Part shown: positions 1 to 9,983 of the stretch, one piece after another
Position numbering within the stretch: the first letter of the stretch is position 1
How the letters are laid out: every line of letters starts with the position of its first letter
Assembly (NCBI RefSeq): GCF_041687215.1
Contig: NZ_JAWLCI010000013.1
Span: 13,934-77,933 of the forward strand
DNA from: Mariniphaga sp041687215
GTDB lineage: Bacteria > Bacteroidota > Bacteroidia > Bacteroidales > Prolixibacteraceae
Length of the DNA stretch: 64,000 bases
Reading direction: 5' to 3'
Position numbers and translations under genes: made by a program
The notes under the pieces: generated by a model
Databases searched by the model: none
Seen by the model: the letters and a program-made list of their open reading frames with translations, nothing else
What the model was told of the DNA's origin: nothing

Positions 1-1
1 G

Positions 2-912
2 ACAGCTTCTTCAGGAGCAGACAGTGTAGTAACAACACTGCTTACAGTTCATCCGGCAGAATATGCCACTGAAGACATAACCATCGTTGAAGGTGAAAAC
101 TATATGGGCTGGACAGAATCAGGAGTTTATGAACGGAACCTTGTTTCTACACAAGGCTGCGATAGCACAGTTGTTACCAACTTAAGTGTACTTGCAACTG
201 CATTTACGGAGGAATATGTTTCAATTTGCGAAGGAAGTTCATACCATGGCTGGACAACCTCCGGCCAATACGAAAGCACCTTGCAGTCCGTTTCAGGAGG
301 AGACAGTATTGTAGTAACCTATTTAACTATAAATCCGGTTTATTCGGTAACTTCAGAAGATGCCATTTGCGAAGGCGAAATATACCCTTTTGGTTCTCAA
401 GCGCTATCTGAACCCGGCGAATACACCGGGGTTTTCCAGACCATTCACGGTTGTGATTCAACAGTTATATTAATGCTTACAGTTCATCCGGATTATTACG
501 TAACTGAAGACATTACCATTTATTCAGGTGATAGTTACAATGGCTGGACTGAAGAAGGAACCTTTCAACGCAATTTATTATCAGTTACAGGTTGTGACAG
601 TATTGTTACCACCAATCTCACCGTTTTGCAAACCATTCACACAACTGAAGCGATTGAAATCTGTGAGGGTGAGTCTTACGAAGGATGGACCATTTCAGGA
701 GAATATGAACGAACGCTGAACGCTGCTTCAGGAGCAGACAGTGTGGTAACCACATGGCTTACCGTTCATCCGGTAAAATATACAAGCGAGGATATTACGA
801 TTTACGAAGGAGAAAACTACCTGAGCTGGACCGATACAGGAGAATATCAAAGGGTATTAACTTCAGTAAATGGCTGTGACAGTATTGTAACGACCCATCT
901 AACAGTGGAGCC
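2..912 (+). repeat. In-frame tandem repeats (~46 aa) in surface protein
   Basis: Six full units and the end of a seventh are visible, about 138 bp each. Each unit has a ...EDI-I-EG-NY-GW core followed by a turn and a GxDSxVTTxLTV strand. Two subtypes are recognisable. One has ICEG with SGADS, the other has EGENY with GCDS, and they partly alternate. The DNA has diverged between units, so selection has acted on the protein rather than through recent slippage. Confidence 0.8.
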
Positions 913-2125
913 AACTCCTGAACCAGATGAAGAACTACAAACCCAAACCATTGAATTGGAAAAGGGATGGAATGTTTTTTCTACCTGGTTAAATCCAACA
1001 CACGCATCGATGGATTCGGTAATGAAATCTCTTGCGGATGGAGGAGAGCTGGTCATCGTTGAAGACGAAGTGCCAAATACTTATGAAAAGATGAGTTTAA
1101 AATCAACCGATGATGTTTGGATCAATAATATAGGTAATATACAAAAAACAGAAGGGTATAAAATTCAGGTTAATTCGTCGTGTGTCATCGAAATCACGGG
1201 TATTCCTGTTAGCCTGCCCGTCACCATTGAACTCAAACGCGGAGAGAATTTGATATCATTCCCCATAAATGGTTCGGTGGATGCCATGCAGGTTATCCAA
1301 CCATTAATAGATGCCAATGCGATAAAAAAAGTACAGGATGAGAAAGGAAATTCCATTGAGAAGTGGCGTAATTTGGGCTGGGTAAATGGAATTGGAAACT
1401 TTCAGGCAGGTGAAGGATATGTTATTGACGCAAAGTATGATGCCATATTAACTATACATGAATGGACAGAAAAATCAGGAATTTTTGTCAGAGAAAGACC
1501 GGAACCGGATAATTTTAAGGTATGTTACGAAGGAAATGGGATGGATCATATGAACATTAACATGGTTGAATTAAATGCAACCCATTTTCGGACCGGCGAT
1601 GAAATAGCTGCTTTTGATGGCGGATTTTGTGTGGGTGCGGTAAAGTTAACCGAATCGGATTTAATGAATGATGCGGTAAGTATTCCTGTTTCTGCTGCAG
1701 AACCGGATGGGAAATATGGTTTTACGGAAGGAAACCCCATAGAAATCAGGGTTTGGCACATCAATAAAAGCGCTGTTTCTCAAACGCAATCAGCGGTAGT
1801 TGAAGGAGATCTGGTTTATCAAAAACGTGCCAGTGTATTTGTAGAGATGACCGCTCAAACCACAACCGGAATGAATGATTTTGAATCGATGAAGATTGAC
1901 ATGTTTCCGAATCCGGCAAGTGATAACGTTACCCTGCGTTTTTCCCCAATGCCTGAAAGGGGAACCAGAATTGAACTGACCGATATGGCCGGAAGACAAC
2001 TCATGGTTCGTGAAGTTCAATCAACGCAGGAAGTATTGAACATCCGGTCACAACCTGCAGGAATCTATTTGATAAAAACCATATCCGGTGAGAATTATAC
2101 GGTCAGAAAGTTAATGATCAATTGA
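2..2125 (+). CDS. T9SS-exported repeat protein, 5' end outside window
   Basis: The frame is open from base 2, so this is the C-terminal part (about 707 residues) of a longer protein. The first ~300 residues are tandem ~46-residue repeats with the cores EGENYNGW-like and G(C/A)DS(I/V)VTT, followed by a region beginning LEKGWNVFSTWL that is shared with the next gene. The last ~75 residues contain FPNPASDNVTLRF and end in a YLIK...YTVRKLMIN strand, the pattern of a type A T9SS C-terminal sorting domain. Such proteins are exported through the periplasm and anchored to or released from the outer membrane. The repeats suggest an extended surface stalk or adhesin. No catalytic domain is visible in the part present. 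An internal ATG at 104 is not a true start, because the repeat pattern continues upstream of it. Confidence 0.85.
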   Translation, partial: TASSGADSVVTTLLTVHPAEYATEDITIVEGENYMGWTESGVYERNLVSTQGCDSTVVTNLSVLATAFTEEYVSICEGSSYHGWTTSGQYESTLQSVSGGDSIVVTYLTINPVYSVTSEDAICEGEIYPFGSQALSEPGEYTGVFQTIHGCDSTVILMLTVHPDYYVTEDITIYSGDSYNGWTEEGTFQRNLLSVTGCDSIVTTNLTVLQTIHTTEAIEICEGESYEGWTISGEYERTLNAASGADSVVTTWLTVHPVKYTSEDITIYEGENYLSWTDTGEYQRVLTSVNGCDSIVTTHLTVEPTPEPDEELQTQTIELEKGWNVFSTWLNPTHASMDSVMKSLADGGELVIVEDEVPNTYEKMSLKSTDDVWINNIGNIQKTEGYKIQVNSSCVIEITGIPVSLPVTIELKRGENLISFPINGSVDAMQVIQPLIDANAIKKVQDEKGNSIEKWRNLGWVNGIGNFQAGEGYVIDAKYDAILTIHEWTEKSGIFVRERPEPDNFKVCYEGNGMDHMNINMVELNATHFRTGDEIAAFDGGFCVGAVKLTESDLMNDAVSIPVSAAEPDGKYGFTEGNPIEIRVWHINKSAVSQTQSAVVEGDLVYQKRASVFVEMTAQTTTGMNDFESMKIDMFPNPASDNVTLRFSPMPERGTRIELTDMAGRQLMVREVQSTQEVLNIRSQPAGIYLIKTISGENYTVRKLMIN

Positions 2126-2166
2126 TATTGAACGAATTATTTAAAACAGCCGTGTACCACGAGTGA

Positions 2167-2199
2167 ATGCGCTAAGCGGTTCAAAACCGCTAAGCGCAT
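2167..2199. other. Perfect-looking hairpin between two surface-protein genes
   Basis: The left arm (2167-2181) pairs with the right arm (2185-2199) in 14 base pairs, with a single A-A mismatch and a three-base loop. The stem is ATGCGCTAAGCGGTT-like. No T-run follows on the + strand; A-rich sequence follows instead. It is therefore not a classic intrinsic terminator for the upstream gene, although it could stabilise a 3' end. The rest of 2126-2403 shows nothing codable. Confidence 0.5.
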
Positions 2200-2403
2200 A
2201 AAAAACAAATCTGTAATTGGCAATCTGAGGCACGAAGATAAGCCCACTGACCGCCCGTCTTAATGAATTAGGTGGACAGAAACCGTTAGGAAATTTCAAT
2301 ATACCGGTAGATTTCTTCCTTAAACCAAACCGATATTTTAAAATGAACATGACATAAGTTGAATCGCTGAAAAAAAAAGTAGTCTTTTAAGTAAACATTT
2401 TCA

Positions 2404-2411
2404 TATATTTG
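2404..2411 (+). promoter_or_regulatory. Bacteroidetes-type -7 promoter box TATATTTG
   Basis: TATATTTG matches the Bacteroidetes -7 consensus TAnnTTTG. A start of transcription about seven bases downstream would leave a leader of roughly 25-30 bases before the ATG at 2445. A clear TTTG at -33 is not seen. The possible TTG start at 2409 lies inside this box, which argues against it as the translation start. Confidence 0.5.
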
Positions 2412-2444
2412 TACCTTATCTTTTGTGTGAATATGGGTACACAA

Positions 2445-5400
2445 ATGAAAAAATATTTTGTAGCGAAAAACCCCTGGACTATTGTTTGTCTGCCTGTTCT
2501 GCTTTTGTTTTTTACGTTCTCCATTAATGCCAAAAATTATTACGTCAGTAATTCCGGAAACGATTCCAATGCAGGAACAGCGCCGGAAACGGCCTGGAGA
2601 ACCATTAACCAAGTGAATAATACCAAATTTGCACCCGGCGACTCTATTTTATTTGAAAGAGGCGGAGTTTGGAGGGAAGGGTTAAAAGTTCCGTCTTCAG
2701 GCGCTTCCGACAACCCGATTGTTTTTGGAGCGTATGATAGTGGGGCAAAGCCTGTAATAGATGGTGCGGATATAATTAGTGGAATGACAAATTATGCGGC
2801 CAATATTTGGAAAAAAGCAGGGATAACAACAACTCCTAATTTAATGTATTTAAATGGTACTGTTGGGATTCCACAAACAAGTTTAGGGGCTTGTACCTCT
2901 GAAGGCGATTGGTACTATGACAGCGAAACTGATGTTGTTTCAATTTATAGTGCAAATGACCCCAGCGGAAATGTAGAGCTTGGACAAAGAAAACAAATTG
3001 TTGATTTGGGTTCCTATGAAAACATCACATTATCAAATTTAACCATTCAACATTCTAACGAAAGTATATCGAATAGCGGGGCTGTACGGTCGTCAAGTGG
3101 CAGCAATATAGCAATCAGGGAATGTACAATTCAGAAAAGTGGTCGTTACGGTGCTTATTTTTTAAACAGTCCATATTTAACTATTGATAATAATATTTTT
3201 TTGAGGAACGGGGAGAGTGATAAAGAGGGGGGAAACATAAGGATTCATAGCTCAATAACAGGAATATCAAATATTACATTTACCAATAATCAATGTAATT
3301 ATTCTGGTGATCATGGGTTTTTAATTGGAACAGCCAGTAAAGCAACCCATATTACGAATGTGGATATACACGGAAATCAATTTAATTATAATAATGCCGC
3401 CGGTTTGTATATTCAAATGTTAGATTCTGCTGTGGTTTATAATAATACTTTTGATGGTAATGGTGACCCCGTAGATGCTTCCGAAGATTATGCAATTGGT
3501 ATTACATCGTGTGATAATACAGACATCTATCAAAATACGATTACAAATCAAATATTTAACGATGCTATTCAGTTATATGCAGATACAACGCTTCGATGGG
3601 GATCATCAGATAATTTAAGAATATTTCGCAATTATATTTACGGTGTAGTAGATGGTGACGGTATTGGTGCATCCATTCATGGGCATAACTCCTGCACCAA
3701 TCTACTTATTGCTTACAACATGATTGCTGAGGCAGATCATTCTGGGATTTCTTTATACCATAATAGTAGTACTTCATCTGTAAGTTCAGTGGATATTTTT
3801 AACAATACCTTTTATAATAATACGCAGGGAGCAATATGGACTTCTGCACTATTTCCACTTGTTCTTAAAAATAACATATTCACAGGTAATACGGCAACAG
3901 CAAATGTAAGGCATATGTCAACAGTTGGTGGATTTTTAACAACTTCAAATAACTTGTGGTATACAACTAGTGGTAATGTTTTGTATTATGAAGGCATCAA
4001 TTATTCAATGGCAACCATAACAGACTTTGAACCGAGCGCACAAACCGGCGACCCATTGTTTACCGATGCTGCTGATAAAGATTTTACCCTGCAAACGGGC
4101 AGTCCGGCAATTAATAATGGGGTTGATGTAGGTTTAAAGGAAGATATTTTAGGAAATCCGATAGTAGAAACGCCACACATTGGAGCGTATGAATCGCAAA
4201 AAAAAAGCGATGAAGATATAACAAAATCCACTACTGAAGAAATCTCTATTTGTGATGGTGAAAGTTACCAAAACTGGACTGAATCTGGTCAGTACGAACG
4301 CACATTGACTGCTGCATCAGGAGCCGACAGTGTTGTAACAACGAACCTGACCGTTAACCCGGTTGTTCATGTTTCCGAAGACATTTCTATTTTGGAAGGG
4401 GAAAACTACAACGGGTGGACGGAAACCGGACAGTACAAACGGACACTCACGGCTATAACAGGATGCGACAGCATTGTTACTACGAATCTCACGGTAGCAT
4501 TGAATAAATATACTATAGAAGACATTGAAATCTGTGAAGGAAACTCCTATGAGGAATGGACAACATCCGGCGAACATGAACGTACATTGACCTCCGCATC
4601 AGGTGCCGACAGCATAGTCACCACGAACCTGACGGTTAACTTGGTTTATTATGTTTCCGAAGACATATATCTTTTGGAAGGAGAAAACTACAATGGTTGG
4701 TCAGAAAGCGGCCAGTACGAAAGAACACTAACAGCAGTTACCGGATGCGACAGTATCGTTACGACGTCATTATTTGTACATCCGCATCAAATCCAATCCA
4801 TTGTTTTGGAAAAAGACTGGAATATTTTTTCTTCCTCTTTAATTCCATCAGGTTTAGCGTTGGAGGATGTGCTTGAAAATCTTCAAATAAATAATCTTTT
4901 AATTGAAATTCAGGATGAGAATGGAAAAACTTACCGGCAAAGTGAAAATGGATGGATCAATGATATAGGAGAAATACAGGTAACCGAAGGCTATAAAATA
5001 AGGGTACACTCTTCATGTGTATTGGAAATTAAAGGGCATCCGGTAAAGTTACCTTTAAATATTGAACTTAAAAAAGGATGGAATATTATTTCATTTCCAT
5101 ATAATGGAGTGATGGATGCGATGGAAGTCATTCAGCCTTTAATTAATGCGGGAATCCTACAAAAAGTGCAGGACGAACAGGGAAGTTCCATTGAAAACTG
5201 GGGTAATCTGATGGGATGGATCAATGGGATTGGAAACTTTAAAGCAGGAAAGGGATATCTTGTTCAGGTAAACCAAAATGGTGTACTTACCATCCCTGCA
5301 AATTATTCAAAATCAGGACTGATTTTGGCGAACGAAACAAAAACGGAAAATTTTAAGACCGTGTTTGAAGGAAATGGTTCGGGCCACATGAATATTAATA

Positions 5401-5963
5401 TTAAAAATCTGGATGAATCAGATTTAAAAATTGGCGATGAAATTGCTGCTTTTGATGGTGAAATATGCGTTGGTACAGTTAAAATAAACGCATCAAATAT
5501 AACCAATAATGCTGTTAGTATTCAAACATCGGTTTCAGATAATGAGATTATCAATGGTTTTACAGAAGGAAAACCCATCGAACTTAGAATCTGGCATATG
5601 AATAAAAGTGTAGAATCTCGGCCTAAGTTTGAACTTATTGAAGGAAATTTGAAATACCAAAAACATGGAAGTGTTTTTGTCCGTTTTATCGATCGGGAAA
5701 CTATCGGATTTATTGCTTTTAATTCAATTGCAATGGATATATATCCAAATCCGGCCAGTGAGAAAGTGATGATAAAATTTTCTCAGTTGCCTGAAACGGG
5801 AACCCAAATCATTCTGACGGATATAACAGGGAAACAACTGATGATTCGCCAGGTGCAATCTACACAGGAAGTGTTGGATATTCAGTCTTTATCTACCGGA
5901 CTCTATTTACTTAAGGTTACTTCCGGTGAAAACTACACTGTCAAAAAGTTAATCATTAATTGA
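2445..5963 (+). CDS. T9SS-exported parallel beta-helix repeat protein
   Basis: The protein has 1172 residues from the ATG at 2445. This start is chosen because MKKYF...LLLFFTFSINAK is a good signal peptide and the upstream TTG at 2409 falls inside a promoter box. Another ATG at 2433 is possible. Residues ~35-580 form a right-handed beta-helix (pectin-lyase-like) with many N-N-F/I-x-N-N rungs, beginning YYVSNSGNDSNAGT as in DUF1565-type domains. Four ~46-residue repeats follow (~595-780), then the C-terminal region shared with the previous gene. A type A T9SS sorting domain with IYPNPASEKV lies at ~1100 and ends in YTVKKLIIN. The beta-helix could bind or cleave polysaccharide; no catalytic residues can be assigned by eye. 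It is probably cell-surface or secreted, and a tandem paralogue of the preceding gene. Confidence 0.85.
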   Translation: MKKYFVAKNPWTIVCLPVLLLFFTFSINAKNYYVSNSGNDSNAGTAPETAWRTINQVNNTKFAPGDSILFERGGVWREGLKVPSSGASDNPIVFGAYDSGAKPVIDGADIISGMTNYAANIWKKAGITTTPNLMYLNGTVGIPQTSLGACTSEGDWYYDSETDVVSIYSANDPSGNVELGQRKQIVDLGSYENITLSNLTIQHSNESISNSGAVRSSSGSNIAIRECTIQKSGRYGAYFLNSPYLTIDNNIFLRNGESDKEGGNIRIHSSITGISNITFTNNQCNYSGDHGFLIGTASKATHITNVDIHGNQFNYNNAAGLYIQMLDSAVVYNNTFDGNGDPVDASEDYAIGITSCDNTDIYQNTITNQIFNDAIQLYADTTLRWGSSDNLRIFRNYIYGVVDGDGIGASIHGHNSCTNLLIAYNMIAEADHSGISLYHNSSTSSVSSVDIFNNTFYNNTQGAIWTSALFPLVLKNNIFTGNTATANVRHMSTVGGFLTTSNNLWYTTSGNVLYYEGINYSMATITDFEPSAQTGDPLFTDAADKDFTLQTGSPAINNGVDVGLKEDILGNPIVETPHIGAYESQKKSDEDITKSTTEEISICDGESYQNWTESGQYERTLTAASGADSVVTTNLTVNPVVHVSEDISILEGENYNGWTETGQYKRTLTAITGCDSIVTTNLTVALNKYTIEDIEICEGNSYEEWTTSGEHERTLTSASGADSIVTTNLTVNLVYYVSEDIYLLEGENYNGWSESGQYERTLTAVTGCDSIVTTSLFVHPHQIQSIVLEKDWNIFSSSLIPSGLALEDVLENLQINNLLIEIQDENGKTYRQSENGWINDIGEIQVTEGYKIRVHSSCVLEIKGHPVKLPLNIELKKGWNIISFPYNGVMDAMEVIQPLINAGILQKVQDEQGSSIENWGNLMGWINGIGNFKAGKGYLVQVNQNGVLTIPANYSKSGLILANETKTENFKTVFEGNGSGHMNINIKNLDESDLKIGDEIAAFDGEICVGTVKINASNITNNAVSIQTSVSDNEIINGFTEGKPIELRIWHMNKSVESRPKFELIEGNLKYQKHGSVFVRFIDRETIGFIAFNSIAMDIYPNPASEKVMIKFSQLPETGTQIILTDITGKQLMIRQVQSTQEVLDIQSLSTGLYLLKVTSGENYTVKKLIIN
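4228..4785 (+). repeat. Four in-frame ~46-aa repeats, alternating subtypes
   Basis: Units 1 and 3 carry ICDG/ICEG with SGADS. Units 2 and 4 carry LEGENYNGW with TGCDS. The strict alternation means the duplication unit is probably a pair (~276 bp). The repeats are related to those of the upstream gene. Confidence 0.8.
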
Positions 5964-6325
5964 TAAGATTTATCAGTATAATTTTCCTCCGAAACCTTAA
6001 ACTAAAAGTCTATAAACGATTAATGAATTCCAGTAAAACCAAGGATCATTACATTCTTGTACTTGCAATTACTGTTTAAACATTAAAATAAGGGAAGGTA
6101 TAATCGTCATTGTCTGGCCGCAGGCCGTATAGGTAACTTGACCCGATAAAGGTCGGGAACTGAAGTTGGACTTGACAATCTCAAAGTTCAATAGATTTCT
6201 TCTTCGCAGCCAGCTAATCCTCGAATTGACGGAAAACTCCTAACCCTCAACCCATAGCGCGATCCTTACTTACTTTTTTTTGATGAATTCTGATAAGTAA
6301 ACAAAAATGAAGAAAACCTGGATAA
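5964..6325. other. Intergenic stretch between adhesins and glycan locus
   Basis: There is no gene here that I can support. A small inverted repeat, CCCGA/TCGGG with a six-base loop, lies at 6142-6157, and GGCC-GCA-GGCC lies just upstream. A run of nine T lies near 6275. No clear TAnnTTTG promoter was found, so how the flippase operon is expressed is not evident. Confidence 0.4.
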
Positions 6326-7879
6326 ATGTCCAATTCCGAAAACAATAAACGTATCGCCAAAAACACCATTCTGTTGTATTTCCGGATGTTCCTTACCATG
6401 GGCGTTTCGTTATATACTTCGCGAATTGTGTTAAATACCCTGGGTGTTGAAGATTTTGGTATTTACAATGTAGTTGGCGGTGTGGTTACGATGTTCTCAT
6501 TTCTGAACCATTCCATGGCGTTGGCAACACAACGATTTCTTTCGTTTGAATTGGGAAAAAAGAACTTTGAACAACTGAAAAAGGTTTTTAGTATGAGTGT
6601 TAACATTCATGCGATTATTGCAGTTGCCAGTTTTATTTTGGCCGAAACCATTGGTCTATGGTTTTTGAATACCAAACTGAATATACCTGCCGAACGGATG
6701 AGCGCCGCGAATTGGGTTTACCAATTCTCTATTTTTTCGTTTATGATCACGGTAATGAGGGTACCCTATAATGCCACCATTATTGCACACGAACGTATGA
6801 GTGTTTATGCCTGGGTAAGTATTGTAGAGGTAATTTTAAAATTGATTATTGTTTTTGCTTTAGTCTGGTTAGGTTTCGATAAATTAAAGTTATATGCTGT
6901 TTTGATTTTTAGCGTTTCAGCATTGGTTTGGTTTCTATACAAAATCTATTGCAAGCGCAACTTTACCGAAACAAACTACCAGTTCTTATGGGAAAAATCA
7001 TTGTACAAAACCTTGATCAATTACGCCGGTTGGAATCTTTTTGGCAATTTGGCGGTTGTTGCGTTTAATCAAGGTATTAATATCATGCTAAATATATTCT
7101 TTGGTCCCGCTATAAATGCGGCTCGCGGTATAGCCTATCAGGTAAATGGAGCGGTAAGCAGTTTTTTTCATAATTTTCAAATGTCAATGAATCCACAGAT
7201 TGTGAAGTCGTATGCAGCCGACGACCACCAATACATGCAACAACTCATCTTTCGGGGTTCTAAATACTCCTTCTTCCTTTTATATTTCTTATCGCTCCCA
7301 ATACTTTTACAAACCGAAACCATTTTAAAATGGTGGTTAAAATTGGTACCAGAATATACAGTATTGTTTTGCCAATTGATTTTGGCCGACGCTTTAATCA
7401 ATTGTATTTCTGGTACGTTAAATACTGCCGTACACGCAACGGGAAAAATAAAAAAATATCAGGCAGTTGTGGGTGGAATACTGCTTTGTAATGTTCCGCT
7501 ATCGTATATCTTCCTTAAATTAGGCTATCCACCACAAGTGACTCTTCTAATAACTATTAGTTTGTCGGTAACAGCCTTTTTTGCGCGTTTATCGATAATT
7601 ATAAGACTCCTGAATTTTTCCGCAAGCGATTTTTTGCGGCAAGTTGTTCTGAAAGTTCTTATGGTTACAGCCTTATCCTGTATTATTCCATTAGCTGTTC
7701 TGCTATTTGTAACCGAAGAAGGACTTATTCGCTTTCTGATCGTTTGTTCGCTTTCCTTCTTTTCAACTATCATGATGGTGTATTCGATAGGATTAAATAA
7801 TCAGGAAAGAAAATTTGTAAATATTAAGGTCAGTCAATTCATTACAAGAATAATATCATTTAATAATTGCATTATATGA
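6326..7879 (+). CDS. wzx: Wzx-type polysaccharide flippase (MOP superfamily)
   Basis: A 517-residue integral membrane protein with about 12-14 hydrophobic segments. Its N-terminal pattern is KNTILLYFRMFLTMGVSLYTSRIVLNTLG, followed by DFGIYNVVGGVVTM, typical of the O-antigen/lipopolysaccharide translocase branch of the MOP superfamily. Members flip undecaprenyl-diphosphate-linked repeat units across the inner membrane. It is the first gene of the polysaccharide locus. Its TGA overlaps the ATG of the next reading frame (ATGA at 7876-7879), showing translational coupling. The length is normal for the family and the gene looks intact. The family call is firm but the substrate is unknown. Confidence 0.88.
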   Translation: MSNSENNKRIAKNTILLYFRMFLTMGVSLYTSRIVLNTLGVEDFGIYNVVGGVVTMFSFLNHSMALATQRFLSFELGKKNFEQLKKVFSMSVNIHAIIAVASFILAETIGLWFLNTKLNIPAERMSAANWVYQFSIFSFMITVMRVPYNATIIAHERMSVYAWVSIVEVILKLIIVFALVWLGFDKLKLYAVLIFSVSALVWFLYKIYCKRNFTETNYQFLWEKSLYKTLINYAGWNLFGNLAVVAFNQGINIMLNIFFGPAINAARGIAYQVNGAVSSFFHNFQMSMNPQIVKSYAADDHQYMQQLIFRGSKYSFFLLYFLSLPILLQTETILKWWLKLVPEYTVLFCQLILADALINCISGTLNTAVHATGKIKKYQAVVGGILLCNVPLSYIFLKLGYPPQVTLLITISLSVTAFFARLSIIIRLLNFSASDFLRQVVLKVLMVTALSCIIPLAVLLFVTEEGLIRFLIVCSLSFFSTIMMVYSIGLNNQERKFVNIKVSQFITRIISFNNCII

Positions 7880-8460
7880 AATTCAAAAGTAAATTCAAAA
7901 TTTATTTAATACAGACAATTGGTTTAACCGTCGATTATCTTCGGCGCATATAAATAAGTTATGCAGAAATTAGATATTTAAAAAAGATCATTAATAAAGG
8001 ACCAAATATTAGAATCAATTATCCCGCATCAATGACTTTTCAAAATATAATAATAGGCACCAATTTCAGTATTGATTCAAATAGCAGGTTTTGGTGTTCC
8101 GAATCAAAGATTGATATTGAAAATAATGTTGTTTTTGGTCCAAATGTTACAATAATGCCCGGAGATTATAATATCAGACAAATTGGTGAATATATAATTA
8201 ATGTTCAGGAAAAACTTATTGATAACGACAAAGATGTGTACATATCTCAGGATACCTGGATTGGATGTAATGTAACAATATTGAAGGGAGTGACAATTGG
8301 CAGAGGTGCTGTTTTTGGAGCAGGCAGTGTTGTAGTGAAAGATGTACCTCCATATTCAATTGTTGACGGGAACCCAGCTAAAATTATCTCTTATCGGTTT
8401 AATGAGGATGAAATAAAATTGCATGAATCAATACTCCTTAAATTCAAATCAGTTAAATAG
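7876..8460 (+). pseudogene. Hexapeptide acyltransferase interrupted by in-frame TAA
   Basis: The region from 8032 encodes 142 residues of a left-handed beta-helix acyltransferase, with TWIGCNVTILKGVTIGRGAV and GAGSVVVKDVPPYSIVDGNPAK. The same frame reads sensibly much further upstream, back to an ATG at 7876 that overlaps the wzx stop. The only break is one TAA at 7951-7953, codon 26. Residues after the stop (KKIINKGPNIRINYPASM) look like the usual segment before the first hexapeptide turns. Full length would be ~194 residues, normal for the family. I infer a nonsense mutation. Translation restarting at 8032 would lack the N-terminal helix. The likely former role was O-acetylation of a sugar. 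Confidence 0.65.
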
Positions 8461-8469
8461 TTTTATTAA

Positions 8470-8484
8470 TTCTACTTTACTAAA
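8470..8484 (+). repeat. IS left inverted repeat
   Basis: This is the outer left end of the insertion sequence, and TTAA precedes it at 8466-8469. It pairs with 9969-9983 with one mismatch. Confidence 0.8.
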
Positions 8485-8567
8485 ATAAAATACGTTTAAT
8501 AATTATTATATATGCCTGATTATTAGTATATTTAAATCATTATTAATCATCTCTGATCATTTTGACA

Positions 8568-9968
8568 ATGAAGCCAAAAAGAGCAGAGAAAAAAAATTTG
8601 TTTTTTAAAACCCAATTCGGCTCATCAAGCCTGACAAGTGTCAACAAGCTGATAGACAGCGCATATGAAGGGTTGTTTAGGGTGTACAGAATGAGTAGTA
8701 CGCATACGGCGGCAGAGTATTTAGCGGGGCTGTTATAGTGCGAAAAAGGCCATGGCAATATGGAACGAATGGTAGAAAAAGTAGAAGATTCGGATTATAA
8801 GCGGTACATACATTTTTTGTCTGTCAGCAATTGGAGCGCACCTGCGGTAAACAATGCGACGTTGAGGGAAACCGACAAACTATTGAGGGCACAAAAGAAG
8901 CAAAGTGGCCTTCCGACAGGCCTTGTCCTTGATGAAACTTCGCATTTAAAAAAGGGACCCAAATCAGTAGGGGTTGCCCGTCAATATGCAGGAGTAGCAG
9001 GCAAGGTGGATAATTGCCAGGTTGCCGTCCATGTTTCATTGGCAAATGGTAAATTTTGCACTTTAGTTGGCACAGAACTTTTTCTGCCTGAAGGATGGAC
9101 AAAGGACAAGAAACGATGTGAAGCAGCAGGCATACCAGGTCCGGAACAAAAATTTCAAACCAAACCTAAGCTGGCGTTGAAGTTAATAAAACAAATTATC
9201 GAGGCTGGAGCAGAATTTGATTTTGTCGGGGGCGATGGGCTGTATGGGCATAATGCAGAACTGACAAGGGCATTAGATGATTTGGATAGGTTTTATGTGT
9301 TGGATGTGCATAAGGACGAAACAGTTTTTCTGTCGAAACCCACGTTTTCAATTCCTGAACGCAAAGGCAATAAAGGCAGGATGCCCACGAATATACAGCC
9401 GGACATTCAGCCGGTCCAATTACAGGACTATATAAAAACGCTTACAGACAAGGATTTTACAACAGAGAATGTACGAAAGACAGCCAAGGGTTGGAAGGTG
9501 GCAAAAGTTCATACAGTAAAGGTTTGGCACTGGAACGGGAAAGAAGAAAAAGCCCGTGAAAGGACCTTGCTGGTTACCATATCAGAGAAAACAAAATTTT
9601 CATTGAGCAATGCAAACAAAGAAGAATATACCAATAAAGAATGGGCTTATTTTCAATGTAGCAGGTATTGGGTAGAGAGATGTTTTGATGACTGTAAAAA
9701 TGAATTAGGCATGTCAGATTATCAAGTAACTGGTTGGTTGGCCTGGCAACATCACATGGCTTTGGTATTAATGGCAAGCCTGTATATCTTGAACCTGAAG
9801 CTTGAACAACAAGAAGAAATACCACTGCTAAGTGTCCGGGATGCAAGGTTATTAGTTATTGCAGTAACATTTGCAACCCAAAAAGAAGTCGATCTCTGCA
9901 TGGAACATATCCGAATCAGGCATCAAAAAAGACAAGCGGATATTGACAGATATTATAAGAAAACTTAA
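8568..9968 (+). pseudogene. IS701-family DDE transposase with in-frame TAG
   Basis: Read from ATG 8568 the frame encodes 466 residues, but a TAG at 8736-8738 (codon 57) interrupts it just after YLAGLL. In family members this is followed by the conserved ERxNxERM-like stretch, here GNMERMVE, so the reading clearly continues past the stop. The remaining 402-residue frame from ATG 8760 has the DDE core: Asp in GLVLDETSH, Asp in FVGGDGLYG, and Glu in RYWVERCFDDCKNELGM. Loss of the first ~64 residues makes self-mobilisation doubtful unless the stop is read through. The IS701 family call rests on KRCEAAGIP and the WVERCFxDxKxELG block. Confidence 0.75.
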
Positions 9969-9983
9969 TTTGGTAAAGTAGAA
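9969..9983 (-). repeat. IS right inverted repeat
   Basis: This is the outer right end of the insertion sequence, followed by TTAA at 9984-9987. Confidence 0.8.

Larger units (their letters stand above)
8470..9983 (+). mobile_element. IS701-like insertion sequence with TTAA target duplication
   Basis: The 15-base terminal inverted repeats match at 14 of 15 positions: TTCTACTTTACTAAA at 8470-8484 and, reversed, TTCTACTTTACCAAA at 9969-9983. TTAA sits directly outside both ends (8466-8469 and 9984-9987), fitting the 4-bp YTAR duplication I recall for the IS701 family. One transposase frame fills the element (~1.5 kb). It landed 10 bp behind the stop of the acyltransferase frame and splits the locus before the polymerase gene. 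Confidence 0.85.

Noticed and set aside
2409..2444. TTG at 2409 as start of the beta-helix protein
   Set aside because: The TTG lies inside the TATATTTG promoter box, and the signal peptide begins at ATG 2445.
4228..4785. Regular ~138-bp repetition that might suggest a CRISPR or satellite array
   Set aside because: The repeats are in frame within a protein, diverged in DNA, and have no spacer structure.
7951..8738. Stop-codon recoding (TAA and TAG read as amino acids)
   Set aside because: Two different stops are involved, each only once, while dozens of other genes use all three stops normally. Ordinary nonsense mutations explain it better.
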